From Gammaproteobacteria bacterium (lineage in GTDB: Bacteria; Pseudomonadota; Gammaproteobacteria; Pseudomonadales; Pseudohongiellaceae): a stretch of DNA of 6,100 nt. A program made the translations under genes and the position numbers. Of this stretch, positions 1 through 6,100 are shown piece after piece. Every line of letters starts with the position of its first letter. Within the stretch, counting starts at the first letter, position 1. The stretch covers positions 1 to 6,100 of the forward strand of contig DMJN01000269.1 in NCBI GenBank assembly GCA_003451715.1, given 5' to 3'. Below the pieces are notes generated by a model, which did no database searches, was not told where the DNA came from, and saw only the letters and a list, made by a program, of their open reading frames with translations.

Positions 1-817
1 CGAACCGATTGCAGCCGCTTTAAGTTATCTACACCATAATCCCGGGGCTACAGAGCAAACATTACTGGCAGTAGATTTCGGGGGTGGCACCTTGGATCTT
101 TGTATCCTGAAACGATCGCAGTCTCACTTCTCCGTGGTTGCCACCCATGGTATCGGACTGGGCGGGGATCACATCGATCAACTGTTATTCAGAGAACTGC
201 TGTTTCCCTTATTAGGCAAGGGCGAACGATGGCGCCGCGCCGGAGAAGATCGCGAAATCGAAACACTGTTTCCTTTCGAAGAGTATGAAGGTTTTCTGCT
301 CAACTGGGCGGTCAGCTATATGTTGAACCAGAACAAGTACACCTCACCGTTGATGCAGCGAATCCAGTACGGAGACGCGGCATCGGCCAAGTTCCGACGA
401 CTGTACGATCTTATCAAGAGCAACCATAGCTATCTGTTATTTCAGTGCCTGAAAGAAATGAAAGCCACACTCTCGGATCAACAAGAGGCAAAACTGGACA
501 TACCCGAACTAGACATCGAACTGCTCATTACACGACAGCAATTCGAATCAATAATCGCTGAGATTTTAGCAAAGTTTGAGAAAGCAGTTGCCGATGTATT
601 GAAAATCGGCAGGCTTACCACAAATGATATCCAGCTGGTTATACGCACAGGGGGTTCTTCGCTGATACCCGCTGTCAAGCGTATTCTGGATAATCAGTTC
701 CAGGGCATGGTAATCGAGCACGATCCATTCACCAGCGTGGCAGCAGGGCTTGCAATAGCAGAATACTTCGAACTCGGCAACACCAGGGATCCCCTGAACA
801 AGTCTATGACCGCATAG
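1..817 (+). CDS. YegD-like Hsp70-family ATPase, C-terminal part (5' end outside window)
   Basis: The reading frame is open from base 2, giving 271 visible residues before the TAG stop, so the N-terminus lies off the left edge. Hsp70/actin-fold ATPase motifs are visible in order: EPIAAA at visible residues 1-6, the phosphate-2 loop DFGGGT at 25-30, GLGGD at about 52-56, the adenosine motif TGGSS at 216-220, and SVAAGLA at 245-251. The protein ends about 20 residues after the last motif, so it has no peptide-binding domain or lid. That matches the YegD-type stand-alone Hsp70 ATPase, usually about 450 residues, rather than DnaK or HscA. An FPFEEYEGFLLN segment at about 90-101 also recalls YegD. 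Such proteins are cytosolic and presumed chaperone-like; their clients are not established. The TTG at 92 is not the start, because homology runs through it. Confidence is high for the family and moderate for the YegD subgroup. Confidence 0.88.
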   Translation, partial: EPIAAALSYLHHNPGATEQTLLAVDFGGGTLDLCILKRSQSHFSVVATHGIGLGGDHIDQLLFRELLFPLLGKGERWRRAGEDREIETLFPFEEYEGFLLNWAVSYMLNQNKYTSPLMQRIQYGDAASAKFRRLYDLIKSNHSYLLFQCLKEMKATLSDQQEAKLDIPELDIELLITRQQFESIIAEILAKFEKAVADVLKIGRLTTNDIQLVIRTGGSSLIPAVKRILDNQFQGMVIEHDPFTSVAAGLAIAEYFELGNTRDPLNKSMTA

Positions 818-944
818 CAAGCTGCGCATTCCAGGCTGTTTTTAGCTAGTGTGGCGGTGTACAAAATGTCACAATAAAGTAGAACTTGCGCTAACACACT
901 AAACTGAGACTGCCGATTTTATCCAGTTCTTGTAATCTCCCGAC

Positions 945-2177
945 ATGGACCTGATTCTGTACGCCATTCCTTTCTTTTTCCTGCTGATGTTTGTAGAGAT
1001 CGGTTATGGCCTGCTGCACCATCGCAATACTTACCGCATTAACGACACTATCAACAGCCTTTCGATGGGCAGTTTGAGTCGCCTGCAGGGATTGGTGATC
1101 CTGGGAATCTCCGGTGCAATCTACGAAACCATTGTGACTAACTATCGTCTGGTACAACTAGCCGACGATCAGCTATGGATCTGGATTAGCTGTTTTATCC
1201 TGTACGACCTGGCCTACTACTGGAAACACCGCCTCGGGCATGAGATAGCGATCTTTTGGGGATCCCATATCGCCCACCATCAGAGCGAAGATTTCAATCT
1301 GGGAACTGCGCTACGACAAACCAGTATCGACTTCTACAGCTTCCTATTTTACCTGCCCTTTTTCGTACTCGGTTTCCCTGCCGAGATGCTGTTTACGGTG
1401 GTCAGTCTCAATCTTATTTACCAGTTCTGGGTGCACACAGAACACGTTGCAAAACTTGGAGCACTGGAATGGATCTTCGTGACACCTTCCAATCATCGTG
1501 TACATCACGCCCGCAATAAGATCTACGTCGATCGCAACTACGGTGGTGTGTTCATTATCTGGGATCGATTGTTTAACAGTTTTCAGGAGGAGATGGATGA
1601 GGAGCCTGTCATCTTCGGGCTCAGAAAGCCGCTGAATAGCTGGAATCCGGTTTGGGCAAATGTTCACGTGTACTGGCGCCTGATAAAAGATTTTGTCAAA
1701 GCACCCGGCATCGGAAATAAATTTCTAATCTGTTTCAAACCACCAGGGTGGCAACCACAGGGTATGGAGAGTTCCTGCAGGCTAAAGAGAGCGACTGCCG
1801 ACCTGACATCACGGTTTGACCCCAGGTTCTCAACCTTCTGCGAGTACTACACGCTGGTGCAGTTCATCATAACAGTCGTCTTTAGTCTAACTCTCTTAAT
1901 CTATAGTGCCGAGCTGGATTATAGAACTACTGCATTAGCGGTGGCCTATCTCACCTACAGTCTCTATGTACACGGAGCCTGGCTTGAAGGTCGGTCTCAT
2001 GCATTCAGGCAAGAATTGCTGAGACTGACGCTGTTGATACTCGGTATTCAAGGATTCACGCTCGGCCCGCTATTGTTAACTACTATAAGCAGCTTTGCCG
2101 TGCTTTCACTAGTAATCGTTGGTGTATATGGCAACGGCAAGTTGCTGATCGAGCCGTCCAAAAAGCTGCAATACTGA
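945..2177 (+). CDS. Sterol desaturase / fatty acid hydroxylase family membrane di-iron protein, alkylglycerol monooxygenase-like
   Basis: This is a 410-residue integral membrane protein with the histidine-box signature of membrane di-iron oxygenases: HRLGH at 95-99, HIAHH at 108-112, HTEH at 164-167 and HRVHH at 184-188. These boxes would hold the two irons on the cytosolic face. Hydrophobic segments lie at about 3-24, 46-66, 78-92 and 131-157, and four more follow the catalytic core (about 303-320, 327-343, 358-380, 383-396). The DxxYYWxHRxGH context and the long hydrophobic C-terminal extension resemble the alkylglycerol monooxygenase (TMEM195)-like branch rather than short C-4 methyl sterol oxidases. 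Known family reactions are O2-dependent hydroxylation of lipids; the substrate here is unknown. An in-frame TAA at 933-935 makes ATG 945 the first possible ATG start, though no clear Shine-Dalgarno precedes it. The 127-bp gap after the Hsp70 gene shows no convincing promoter or terminator. Confidence 0.9.
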   Translation: MDLILYAIPFFFLLMFVEIGYGLLHHRNTYRINDTINSLSMGSLSRLQGLVILGISGAIYETIVTNYRLVQLADDQLWIWISCFILYDLAYYWKHRLGHEIAIFWGSHIAHHQSEDFNLGTALRQTSIDFYSFLFYLPFFVLGFPAEMLFTVVSLNLIYQFWVHTEHVAKLGALEWIFVTPSNHRVHHARNKIYVDRNYGGVFIIWDRLFNSFQEEMDEEPVIFGLRKPLNSWNPVWANVHVYWRLIKDFVKAPGIGNKFLICFKPPGWQPQGMESSCRLKRATADLTSRFDPRFSTFCEYYTLVQFIITVVFSLTLLIYSAELDYRTTALAVAYLTYSLYVHGAWLEGRSHAFRQELLRLTLLILGIQGFTLGPLLLTTISSFAVLSLVIVGVYGNGKLLIEPSKKLQY

Positions 2178-2220
2178 AGTGGAACCAGTGTAATCCCACC
2201 GCATAATCCCTTAGCTACCG

Positions 2221-2910
2221 CTATAACCTGGCCTCGTTGACGACTACCTCCACTTCGGTTGTTCCCATGTTCTTGAGTGTGAAGGCACTCTCCGGGTCTC
2301 GCCACCTCCAGTCACCCATCGCTGCCAGCTCTTCCGCGATACCGTCGGCGCGACTGACATGAACCTTCCCTTCCGTCACTTGAATCACCACAGTTGGATT
2401 GAAATGGGTCTGAGAGTCAGTTTCCTCACCCGGCTGAAGACTAATCCGATAGGAGCGAAACCATTCATTTTCGTAGCCTGGTTCGGCGCTGATGCCGGTT
2501 GGCCTTCCCGATCTCAGGTCCGTCAAGCCTGGACCGTAATTTGACATGGCGAGGATGCGCAACAAATTGGGTCCGGCATTGGACACCGCGTGGGTGAAGT
2601 TGCGTTCCACATAACTAGTTTCACCGGATACTCTACCGTACGCAGGACCCTGTCCACTACTGATGAAAGTAAACATCATTGCCGAGTCGTGCAGATGAGG
2701 AAAGGAGATATCGCCTGGATTGATCTGCACGTCCAGCAGATACACATCGCCTTCTTGACGGACCGTTCGATGCCGGGGCTCCTGCAACACATGCACAATC
2801 TTCATCTCTCTGAAATCTTGTGCAGTCGACAGGAAAGGCAGCAGACCAAGCAGTGCCAGAATCAAAATAAGTACCGAATTACGCATCATCAATATATTGT
2901 ATTTGTACAT
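2221..2910 (-). CDS. Exported two-domain cupin protein of unknown function
   Basis: The 229-residue product begins with a signal peptide: a hydrophobic stretch at about 12-27 and a likely cleavage in LSTA-QD at about 30/31, so it should be periplasmic. Two cupin-like beta-barrel halves follow. The first has NPGDISFPHLHD at 64-75 (H72 and H74 as possible metal ligands) and a later H107. The second has LQPGEETDSQTHF at 158-170 (H169) and ends with LKNMGTTEVEVVV. The usual histidine of the second cupin motif in that half appears to be F210, so its metal site may be incomplete. The start is uncertain. ATG 2910 has GGGGTGA just upstream, while ATG 2886 (residue 9) would give a more ordinary signal peptide and has no such site. 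The upstream region and first codons lie in a direct repeat shared with 4084-4278. The gene is convergent with the hydroxylase gene. Substrate and reaction are unknown. Confidence 0.78.
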   Translation of the reverse strand: MYKYNILMMRNSVLILILALLGLLPFLSTAQDFREMKIVHVLQEPRHRTVRQEGDVYLLDVQINPGDISFPHLHDSAMMFTFISSGQGPAYGRVSGETSYVERNFTHAVSNAGPNLLRILAMSNYGPGLTDLRSGRPTGISAEPGYENEWFRSYRISLQPGEETDSQTHFNPTVVIQVTEGKVHVSRADGIAEELAAMGDWRWRDPESAFTLKNMGTTEVEVVVNEARL

Positions 2911-3065
2911 GGTTCACCCCGGTTGGATTTACTGGCAACAGAGGTTAAATCCGATTCAGGGAAAACTCCAGCAAAAGCTGGCCATTTTCGGAATCTCTTA
3001 ACTCGAATTGTGCCCGATAAGCCCTGCCGAGCGCCTCGGTGAATGTCGTACACTCTTCGAGGTTA
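2871..3065. repeat. Diverged 195-bp direct repeat, copy A
   Basis: This copy aligns without gaps to 4084-4278, with about 22 mismatches counted by eye (roughly 89% identity). Only three of them are transversions. It spans, in the - direction, the last 39 codons of protein X, the 34-bp spacer with the GGGGTGA site, and the first codons of the cupin. Similarity stops sharply at 3065 (after cgaggtta). At the low-coordinate side it fades near 2871, with a possible gapped extension of a few bases. In this copy the cupin start is the live part and the X end is the remnant. Confidence 0.93.
2945..3065 (-). pseudogene. 3' remnant of a duplicated copy of membrane protein X
   Basis: Read on the - strand, this stretch still encodes a 39-residue match to residues 208-246 of the intact protein X (4158-4898), including the stop at the equivalent place (TAA here, TAG there). 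Against X it has about 14 base changes. Seven change the amino acid: G212C, S220G, Q224R, P232S, P242S, D244N and Q245R. Six are silent and one is in the stop codon. No start codon or upstream X sequence is present beyond 3065, so it cannot make X. It sits 34 bp before the start of the intact cupin, the same spacing as X to the vestigial cupin start at 4123. I infer it is left over from a tandem duplication. Confidence 0.88.
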
Positions 3066-3313
3066 ATATGCACTTATACATAAGGAAGAAACAAGAATAG
3101 ATCGAGAAGGCGACACATAACAAGCTGATACTGGTTACGGGGTTCACCTTATTCTATGGGAAGGAAGTAGAGAAATTTCATCATACAATCAAATCAAGGA
3201 GATGTTCTACACGCACTCATTATTGTTGCTGCAATGCTGGCAGAGCCATTACCGAACATGGTAATCAGCAGTTCCCGGCAAGCGAAACGAATGCCTGAAC
3301 AATCGAAATCCAG
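3066..3313. other. Gene-free stretch of unknown origin
   Basis: These 248 bp between the end of the broken cupin gene and the X remnant contain no ORF of useful length and no recognised RNA, terminator or repeat. The - strand has a short open stretch beginning with MFGNGSASIAATIM (ATG near 3258), which ends after about 20 residues and is not recognised. It may be decayed coding sequence belonging to the same rearranged block, but the sequence alone does not show that. Confidence 0.4.
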
Positions 3314-3806
3314 TTAGTCGATCAGCGGGTGCTTGTACCCAGCAGGCAGTACTTGATCAGCATCAACTCGAATACTCAGATACGTTACCTGATCGAGTAT
3401 TTTGCTAAACCCATGGGCTACCCCGGCTGGTATCACCACGACATCGCCTTCAGATATAACCATGCTCTCGCCGCCCGTGATGGTGCGAAAAGCAGTAGGG
3501 CCAACTAACTCCCGAAATAACGTAATACACTTCTGTAATCTGGTGATGAGCCAATGCTGTAATGGCTTCACCTTCTTCTGTGCTGGTAGCGCCACGTTGT
3601 AATATACCCACCGCAACATTAATGCCGCCGCCGATATCGACTACTCGTGCCTGTTGGTCGGGAAGTGTAGTAATACCCTGTAGCGCTGCCATGATTTCTG
3701 ACTTTGGGATATGGGTAGCGACAGTTGCATCCTGCGCAAAAGAACCAAATGCTTGCAGGGTGAGTATGGTTCCACTCAGAATCAGTAAAAAGAATTTCTT
3801 AAGCAT
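3314..3806 (-). pseudogene. Exported single-domain cupin, disrupted by frameshift and internal deletion
   Basis: The gene starts well: ATG at 3806 is preceded by TTTGGAGATACGAGA (a GGAG Shine-Dalgarno), and the signal peptide MLKKFFLLILSG.. has a likely cleavage in GSFA-QD at 24/25. Frame 1 runs to YYVISG at residues 94-99, with the metal-binding stretch HHQITE at 87-92, then reaches a stop after about 19 unrelated residues. The rest of the cupin continues in another frame from about 3511 as ELVGPTAFRTITGGES. It includes the second cupin motif GDVVVIPAGVAHGF (about 3448-3407) and ends LPAGYKHPLID at the TAA. In this cupin family, as I recall it, some 20-25 residues (a GTLVTGG-type segment) separate YYVxSG from the GP motif. 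Here they are missing, so the lesion near 3509-3512 looks like an out-of-frame deletion rather than one wrong base. A sequencing error alone would not explain the missing segment. Confidence 0.82.
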
Positions 3807-3892
3807 TCTCGTATCTCCAAAAAGTTTAGCTTATCGCGTGCAGTTGAGCGCGACCCAAAGACGGACAAATCAACGTAGAGTCTATTCTGCTA

Positions 3893-3927
3893 GATCCAGA
3901 TTTACCCGAATTTGGGGTGGCTGGATC
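3893..3927. repeat. Short inverted repeat (7-bp arms)
   Basis: GATCCAG at 3893-3899 is the exact reverse complement of CTGGATC at 3921-3927, with a 21-bp loop. No T-run follows in either direction, so it is unlikely to be an intrinsic terminator. It lies in the gene-poor stretch upstream of the broken cupin and may be chance. Confidence 0.3.
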
Positions 3928-3970
3928 CAAAGCAGGTCGCTTGAAACTGGTAAAGGACTCGATTCTAAAC

Positions 3971-4123
3971 TCAAAATTTTATCCAGTACAATCTGGAGGA
4001 GCATTCGTCGGGTAACAGGAAGTCTATATGCGGTAAATAGCCGGTGGAAATGAACGTACCCATCAAGGCAAAATATAAGGCCAGTACCGAATTACGCATC
4101 GCTAATATATTGTATTTGTGCAT
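3971..4123 (-). pseudogene. Vestigial cupin start: 50-residue signal-peptide-like ORF
   Basis: This short - strand ORF starts at the duplicate of the cupin start codon. Its N-terminus MHKYNILAMRNSVL matches MYKYNILMMRNSVL of the intact cupin, and the same GGGGTGA site lies just upstream. After the MRNSVL codons the DNA similarity is lost. The hydrophobic pattern partly persists (ALYFALMG against ILALLG), then an unrelated tail ends at TGA 3973-3971. It begins 34 bp after the X stop, exactly as the intact cupin follows the X remnant. I infer it is the surviving 5' end of a second copy of the cupin gene whose body was deleted or replaced. It could still be translated as a small secreted or membrane peptide, but nothing shows selection for that. 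The remaining sequence up to the broken cupin (3807-3970) holds no gene. Confidence 0.65.
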
Positions 4124-4278
4124 GATTCACCCCGGTTGGATTTACTAGCAATAGCGGCTAAATCTGATCCAGGGGAAACTCCAGCAAAAGCTGACCATTT
4201 TCGGGATCTCTCAATTCAAATTGCGCCTGATAAGCCCTGCTGAGCGCCTCTGTGAATGTCGTACCCTCTTCGAGGTTA
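4084..4278. repeat. Diverged 195-bp direct repeat, copy B
   Basis: This is the partner of 2871-3065, offset by 1213 bp and in the same orientation. Here the live part is the C-terminal end of protein X (stop at 4158-4160) and the remnant is the cupin start. Because the arms are direct, diverged and composed of two gene ends, they are not insertion-sequence termini or a fresh target-site duplication. Recombination between the arms would remove the 1.2 kb between them and restore a plain X-cupin pair. Confidence 0.93.
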
Positions 4279-4898
4279 CTGATTATAAAGACTACCCGGC
4301 CCTGTGTTTCCCGGTGAGGCGGCAATGCTATCGGATTATATAGATAGCCCGAATTTTCGCTAAGCATCCCCTGCACGCTTGCCTCCACGCTCAATCCCGT
4401 GCCAGGAATTCGTGAGCGCACACCACGATACAGTGAGTTATCACCGTTGGCATCAGTCATGCGCAGAAACACATTGACCTGCTTGGTAAAAATTTCCTGA
4501 TGCAGTAATGAGATTGTCGGAGTATAGATAGGATAGCTGAATCCCACCTCGATGATGCCATTACTGGAGCTATCGGTTATCAGTTGACTCTGCAGTTGCT
4601 CCGCAGAAATTCCAGTGCCTGCCTGTCCTGGCAAAAAAAGGAGAAAATAGAATAACGCCGGAATCATAGCAGGTAAACAGACAGCCATCCCATAGGCGCC
4701 AGGTTTACCATTAAAGAGTGGGTTGAACGGAAATACCGCTACCAAGGCAGCCAGGATTGCAAGATTGAGAATCATCGCTCTCAACAATAGCGGCTCACTA
4801 CCGAGCTGCGCTGGATTCTGAGAAATATAGATTACTGTCGCTATTGAAACCAGCAGGGAAGCCAGACTGATGAGAATTTGTTGTAGGCTGATCTTCAT
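4158..4898 (-). CDS. Unrecognised membrane protein X with extracytoplasmic C-terminal domain, downstream of lipA
   Basis: I do not recognise this 246-residue protein. It has three hydrophobic segments, at about 5-25, 36-57 and 70-90, then a soluble region from about 91 to the end that looks beta-rich (alternating patterns such as QVNVFLRMTD at 140-149 and RVVFIISNLE at 201-210). If the N-terminus is cytosolic, the C-terminal domain faces the periplasm. There are no cysteine pairs, catalytic motifs or nucleotide-binding loops that I can point to. ATG 4898 lies 9 bp after the lipA stop with no strong Shine-Dalgarno, which suggests co-transcription and perhaps translational coupling with lipA. 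That is position only; a role in lipoate metabolism is not shown. Its last 39 codons exist as a diverged remnant at 2945-3065. The changes there are half amino-acid-altering, which fits the remnant being dead and this copy being the functional one. Confidence 0.7.
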   Translation of the reverse strand: MKISLQQILISLASLLVSIATVIYISQNPAQLGSEPLLLRAMILNLAILAALVAVFPFNPLFNGKPGAYGMAVCLPAMIPALFYFLLFLPGQAGTGISAEQLQSQLITDSSSNGIIEVGFSYPIYTPTISLLHQEIFTKQVNVFLRMTDANGDNSLYRGVRSRIPGTGLSVEASVQGMLSENSGYLYNPIALPPHRETQGRVVFIISNLEEGTTFTEALSRAYQAQFELRDPENGQLLLEFPLDQI

Positions 4899-4907
4899 GG
4901 TTTGGGT

Positions 4908-5873
4908 TCAGGTGACAATTTCGCCTTGGACCTGTCTGTCGGCATGGTAGGAAGACCTCACCAGCGGACCGCTGGCAATATGTGTAAACCCGAGCTGTTC
5001 ACCAAACTGACGTAACTCGTCGAATTCTGTGGGATGCACGAATCGTTCTACCCTGAGGTGCTGTTTGCTGGGTTGAAGATATTGACCCAGCGTGACCATA
5101 TCGACCCGATGCTTGCGCAGGTCTTGCAACACCAACCTGACTTCTTCGATGGTCTCTCCCAATCCCAGCATTAAACCGGATTTAGTCATGATTTTGGGCT
5201 GCCGAGTCTTGTAGGCTGCCAGTAAATCCAATGACCATTGGTAGTCGGCTCCAGGTCGTGCCTGTTTATACAAGCGCGGCACAGTCTCCAGATTATGATT
5301 AAACACATCCGGTGGTGTCTGCTCGAGAATATCCAGCGCATTGTCCATGCGGCCGCGAAAATCCGGTACCAGTATTTCCACCTGGATTTGCGGATTGGCT
5401 CGGCGAGTCTCTGCAATGCAATGGGCAAAATGCTGTGCGCCGCTATCCTTCAAATCGTCTCTATCCACGGAAGTGATCACCACATAGCTCAACTCCATTT
5501 CCATGATGGCCTCTGCCAGTGCGGCTGGTTCGGCCGGGTCCAGTGGTTTGGGTTTGCCGTGCGCGACGTCGCAAAATGGACACCTGCGTGTGCAAATCTC
5601 GCCCATTATCATGAAGGTAGCAGTCCCGTTGCTGAAGCATTCACCGAGATTAGGGCAGGATGCTTCTTCACACACCGAAGCCAGCTTGTGATACCTGAGC
5701 TTCTGCTTGATATGCTTTATTTTCGGCGAGGTCGGAATCTTTACCCTGATCCAATCGGGTTTGGCTGGCAGGTCTGTCGTAGGGATTACCTTAACCGGAA
5801 TGCGACGCACTTTATCAGCGCCGCGGAGTTTTTCTCCCGCTACCAATATGTTGCGCCGATCGCGTTCAGCCAT
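4908..5873 (-). CDS. lipA: Lipoyl synthase (radical SAM)
   Basis: LipA inserts two sulfur atoms at C6 and C8 of octanoyl groups attached to lipoyl domains (pyruvate and 2-oxoglutarate dehydrogenases, glycine cleavage H protein), using two [4Fe-4S] clusters and S-adenosylmethionine in the cytosol. The radical-SAM cluster motif is C94-TRR-C98-PF-C101. The auxiliary, sacrificial cluster motif is C68-EEAS-C73-PNLGE-C79, with its serine ligand S308 in RSSY at 306-309. All these positions and the 321-residue length coincide with E. coli LipA, so the protein is complete and should be active. ATG 5873 is chosen because it gives the family length, although no clear Shine-Dalgarno precedes it. lipB ends 35 bp upstream and X begins 9 bp downstream, which suggests one operon. 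No promoter is seen between lipB and lipA. Confidence 0.98.
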   Translation of the reverse strand: MAERDRRNILVAGEKLRGADKVRRIPVKVIPTTDLPAKPDWIRVKIPTSPKIKHIKQKLRYHKLASVCEEASCPNLGECFSNGTATFMIMGEICTRRCPFCDVAHGKPKPLDPAEPAALAEAIMEMELSYVVITSVDRDDLKDSGAQHFAHCIAETRRANPQIQVEILVPDFRGRMDNALDILEQTPPDVFNHNLETVPRLYKQARPGADYQWSLDLLAAYKTRQPKIMTKSGLMLGLGETIEEVRLVLQDLRKHRVDMVTLGQYLQPSKQHLRVERFVHPTEFDELRQFGEQLGFTHIASGPLVRSSYHADRQVQGEIVT

Positions 5874-5908
5874 AAGAAACAGTCACAAGTTTAGCTTGGA
5901 TTCCTAGA

Positions 5909-6100
5909 TTAGTAGTACTCTGAATATCCCAATTCGGTAAGGAGTTTATTGCACAGGACTCTGCTGACTTTCTGTAGAAGCAAGTCTTTCTCATCCACCA
6001 AGTCTGCCATCTGGGTAACCGCCAAATTTTCGAAACCACAGGGATTGATATTGGCAAATGGTGAGAGATCCATGTTCACATTGAGGCTGAGTCCGTGATA
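5909..6100 (-). CDS. lipB: Octanoyl-ACP:protein N-octanoyltransferase, C-terminal part (5' end outside window)
   Basis: The last 63 residues are visible and end at TAA 5911-5909. They begin [15 protein letters not shown], the conserved HGxxLNV segment of LipB, and continue with [15 protein letters not shown], whose cysteine (visible residue 21) is the catalytic nucleophile that carries the octanoyl group as a thioester. LipB moves octanoate from octanoyl-ACP to the lysine of lipoyl domains, making the substrate for LipA encoded next. Family members are about 210 residues, so roughly 150 residues, including the conserved catalytic lysine, lie beyond the right edge. The readable frame is the one ending [11 protein letters not shown]; a 63-codon ORF at 5866-6057 in another frame is a shadow. 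Confidence 0.96.
   Translation of the reverse strand, partial: YHGLSLNVNMDLSPFANINPCGFENLAVTQMADLVDEKDLLLQKVSRVLCNKLLTELGYSEYY

Noticed and set aside
92..817. TTG at 92 as the start of the Hsp70-like gene
   Set aside because: The same frame is open to the left edge and encodes EPIAAA and the first part of the DFGGGT loop upstream of it, so the true start is outside the window.
818..944. A promoter in the gap before the hydroxylase gene
   Set aside because: Several AT-rich hexamers occur, but none forms a credible -35/-10 pair with 16-18 bp spacing.
2179..2199. A hairpin between the two convergent genes as a shared terminator
   Set aside because: Arms GTGGAA and TCCCAC pair only over 6 bp with a wobble, and no T-run follows on either strand. 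Too weak to call.
3314..3619. A separate 101-residue gene on the - strand
   Set aside because: Its first 36 or so residues have no cupin character and overlap the good frame of the broken cupin. Only the part after the frame change matches the cupin, so it is the second half of one disrupted gene.
3562..4053. A 163-codon + strand ORF
   Set aside because: It lies antisense to the signal-peptide end of the broken cupin and runs into non-coding sequence. The product has no recognisable domain and there is no ribosome site.
2871..4278. The 195-bp repeats as ends of a mobile element or integration site
   Set aside because: They are direct, about 11% diverged and made of two gene ends. The sequence between them encodes a cupin remnant, not a transposase or integrase.
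5238..5894. A 218-codon + strand ORF
   Set aside because: It is wholly antisense to lipA, whose protein is unmistakable, and its translation has no domain.

Overview
The window reads as chromosomal DNA of a gammaproteobacterium. GC content is near 50% by eye. The LipA is collinear in length and in every ligand position with the E. coli enzyme, the order is lipB-lipA, and there is a YegD-type Hsp70. The genus cannot be fixed from the sequence. No phage, transposase, CRISPR or RNA gene is visible.

Layout. On the + strand are the C-terminal part of a YegD-like Hsp70 ATPase (1-817, entering from the left edge) and, after 127 bp, a complete 410-residue membrane di-iron hydroxylase of the sterol desaturase / fatty acid hydroxylase superfamily (945-2177). 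Everything to the right is on the - strand and meets the hydroxylase gene tail to tail at about 2178-2220. Read in the direction of transcription from the right edge, it runs: the end of lipB (6100-5909), lipA (5873-4908), an unrecognised 246-residue membrane protein 'X' (4898-4158), a short vestigial ORF (4123-3971), a broken exported cupin gene (3806-3314), a 3' scrap of a second copy of X (3065-2945), and an intact exported two-domain cupin (2910-2221).

How the genes work together. LipB transfers octanoate from octanoyl-ACP to lipoyl domains and LipA inserts two sulfurs, so these two form the lipoate synthesis operon. X starts 9 bp after lipA and is probably co-transcribed, but nothing in it shows a link to lipoate. 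The two cupins carry signal peptides and would act in the periplasm on unknown substrates.

Most notable point. The junction 'end of X + start of cupin' occurs twice, as a gapless 195-bp direct repeat of roughly 89% identity (2871-3065 and 4084-4278). One copy holds the intact end of X and a dead cupin start. The other holds a dead end of X and the intact cupin. This is best explained by an old tandem duplication of an X-cupin pair followed by deletion or replacement, leaving about 1.25 kb (2911-4157) of decaying sequence. I see no clear new biological system. The candidates worth a look are protein X, this duplication scar and the cupins beside it.
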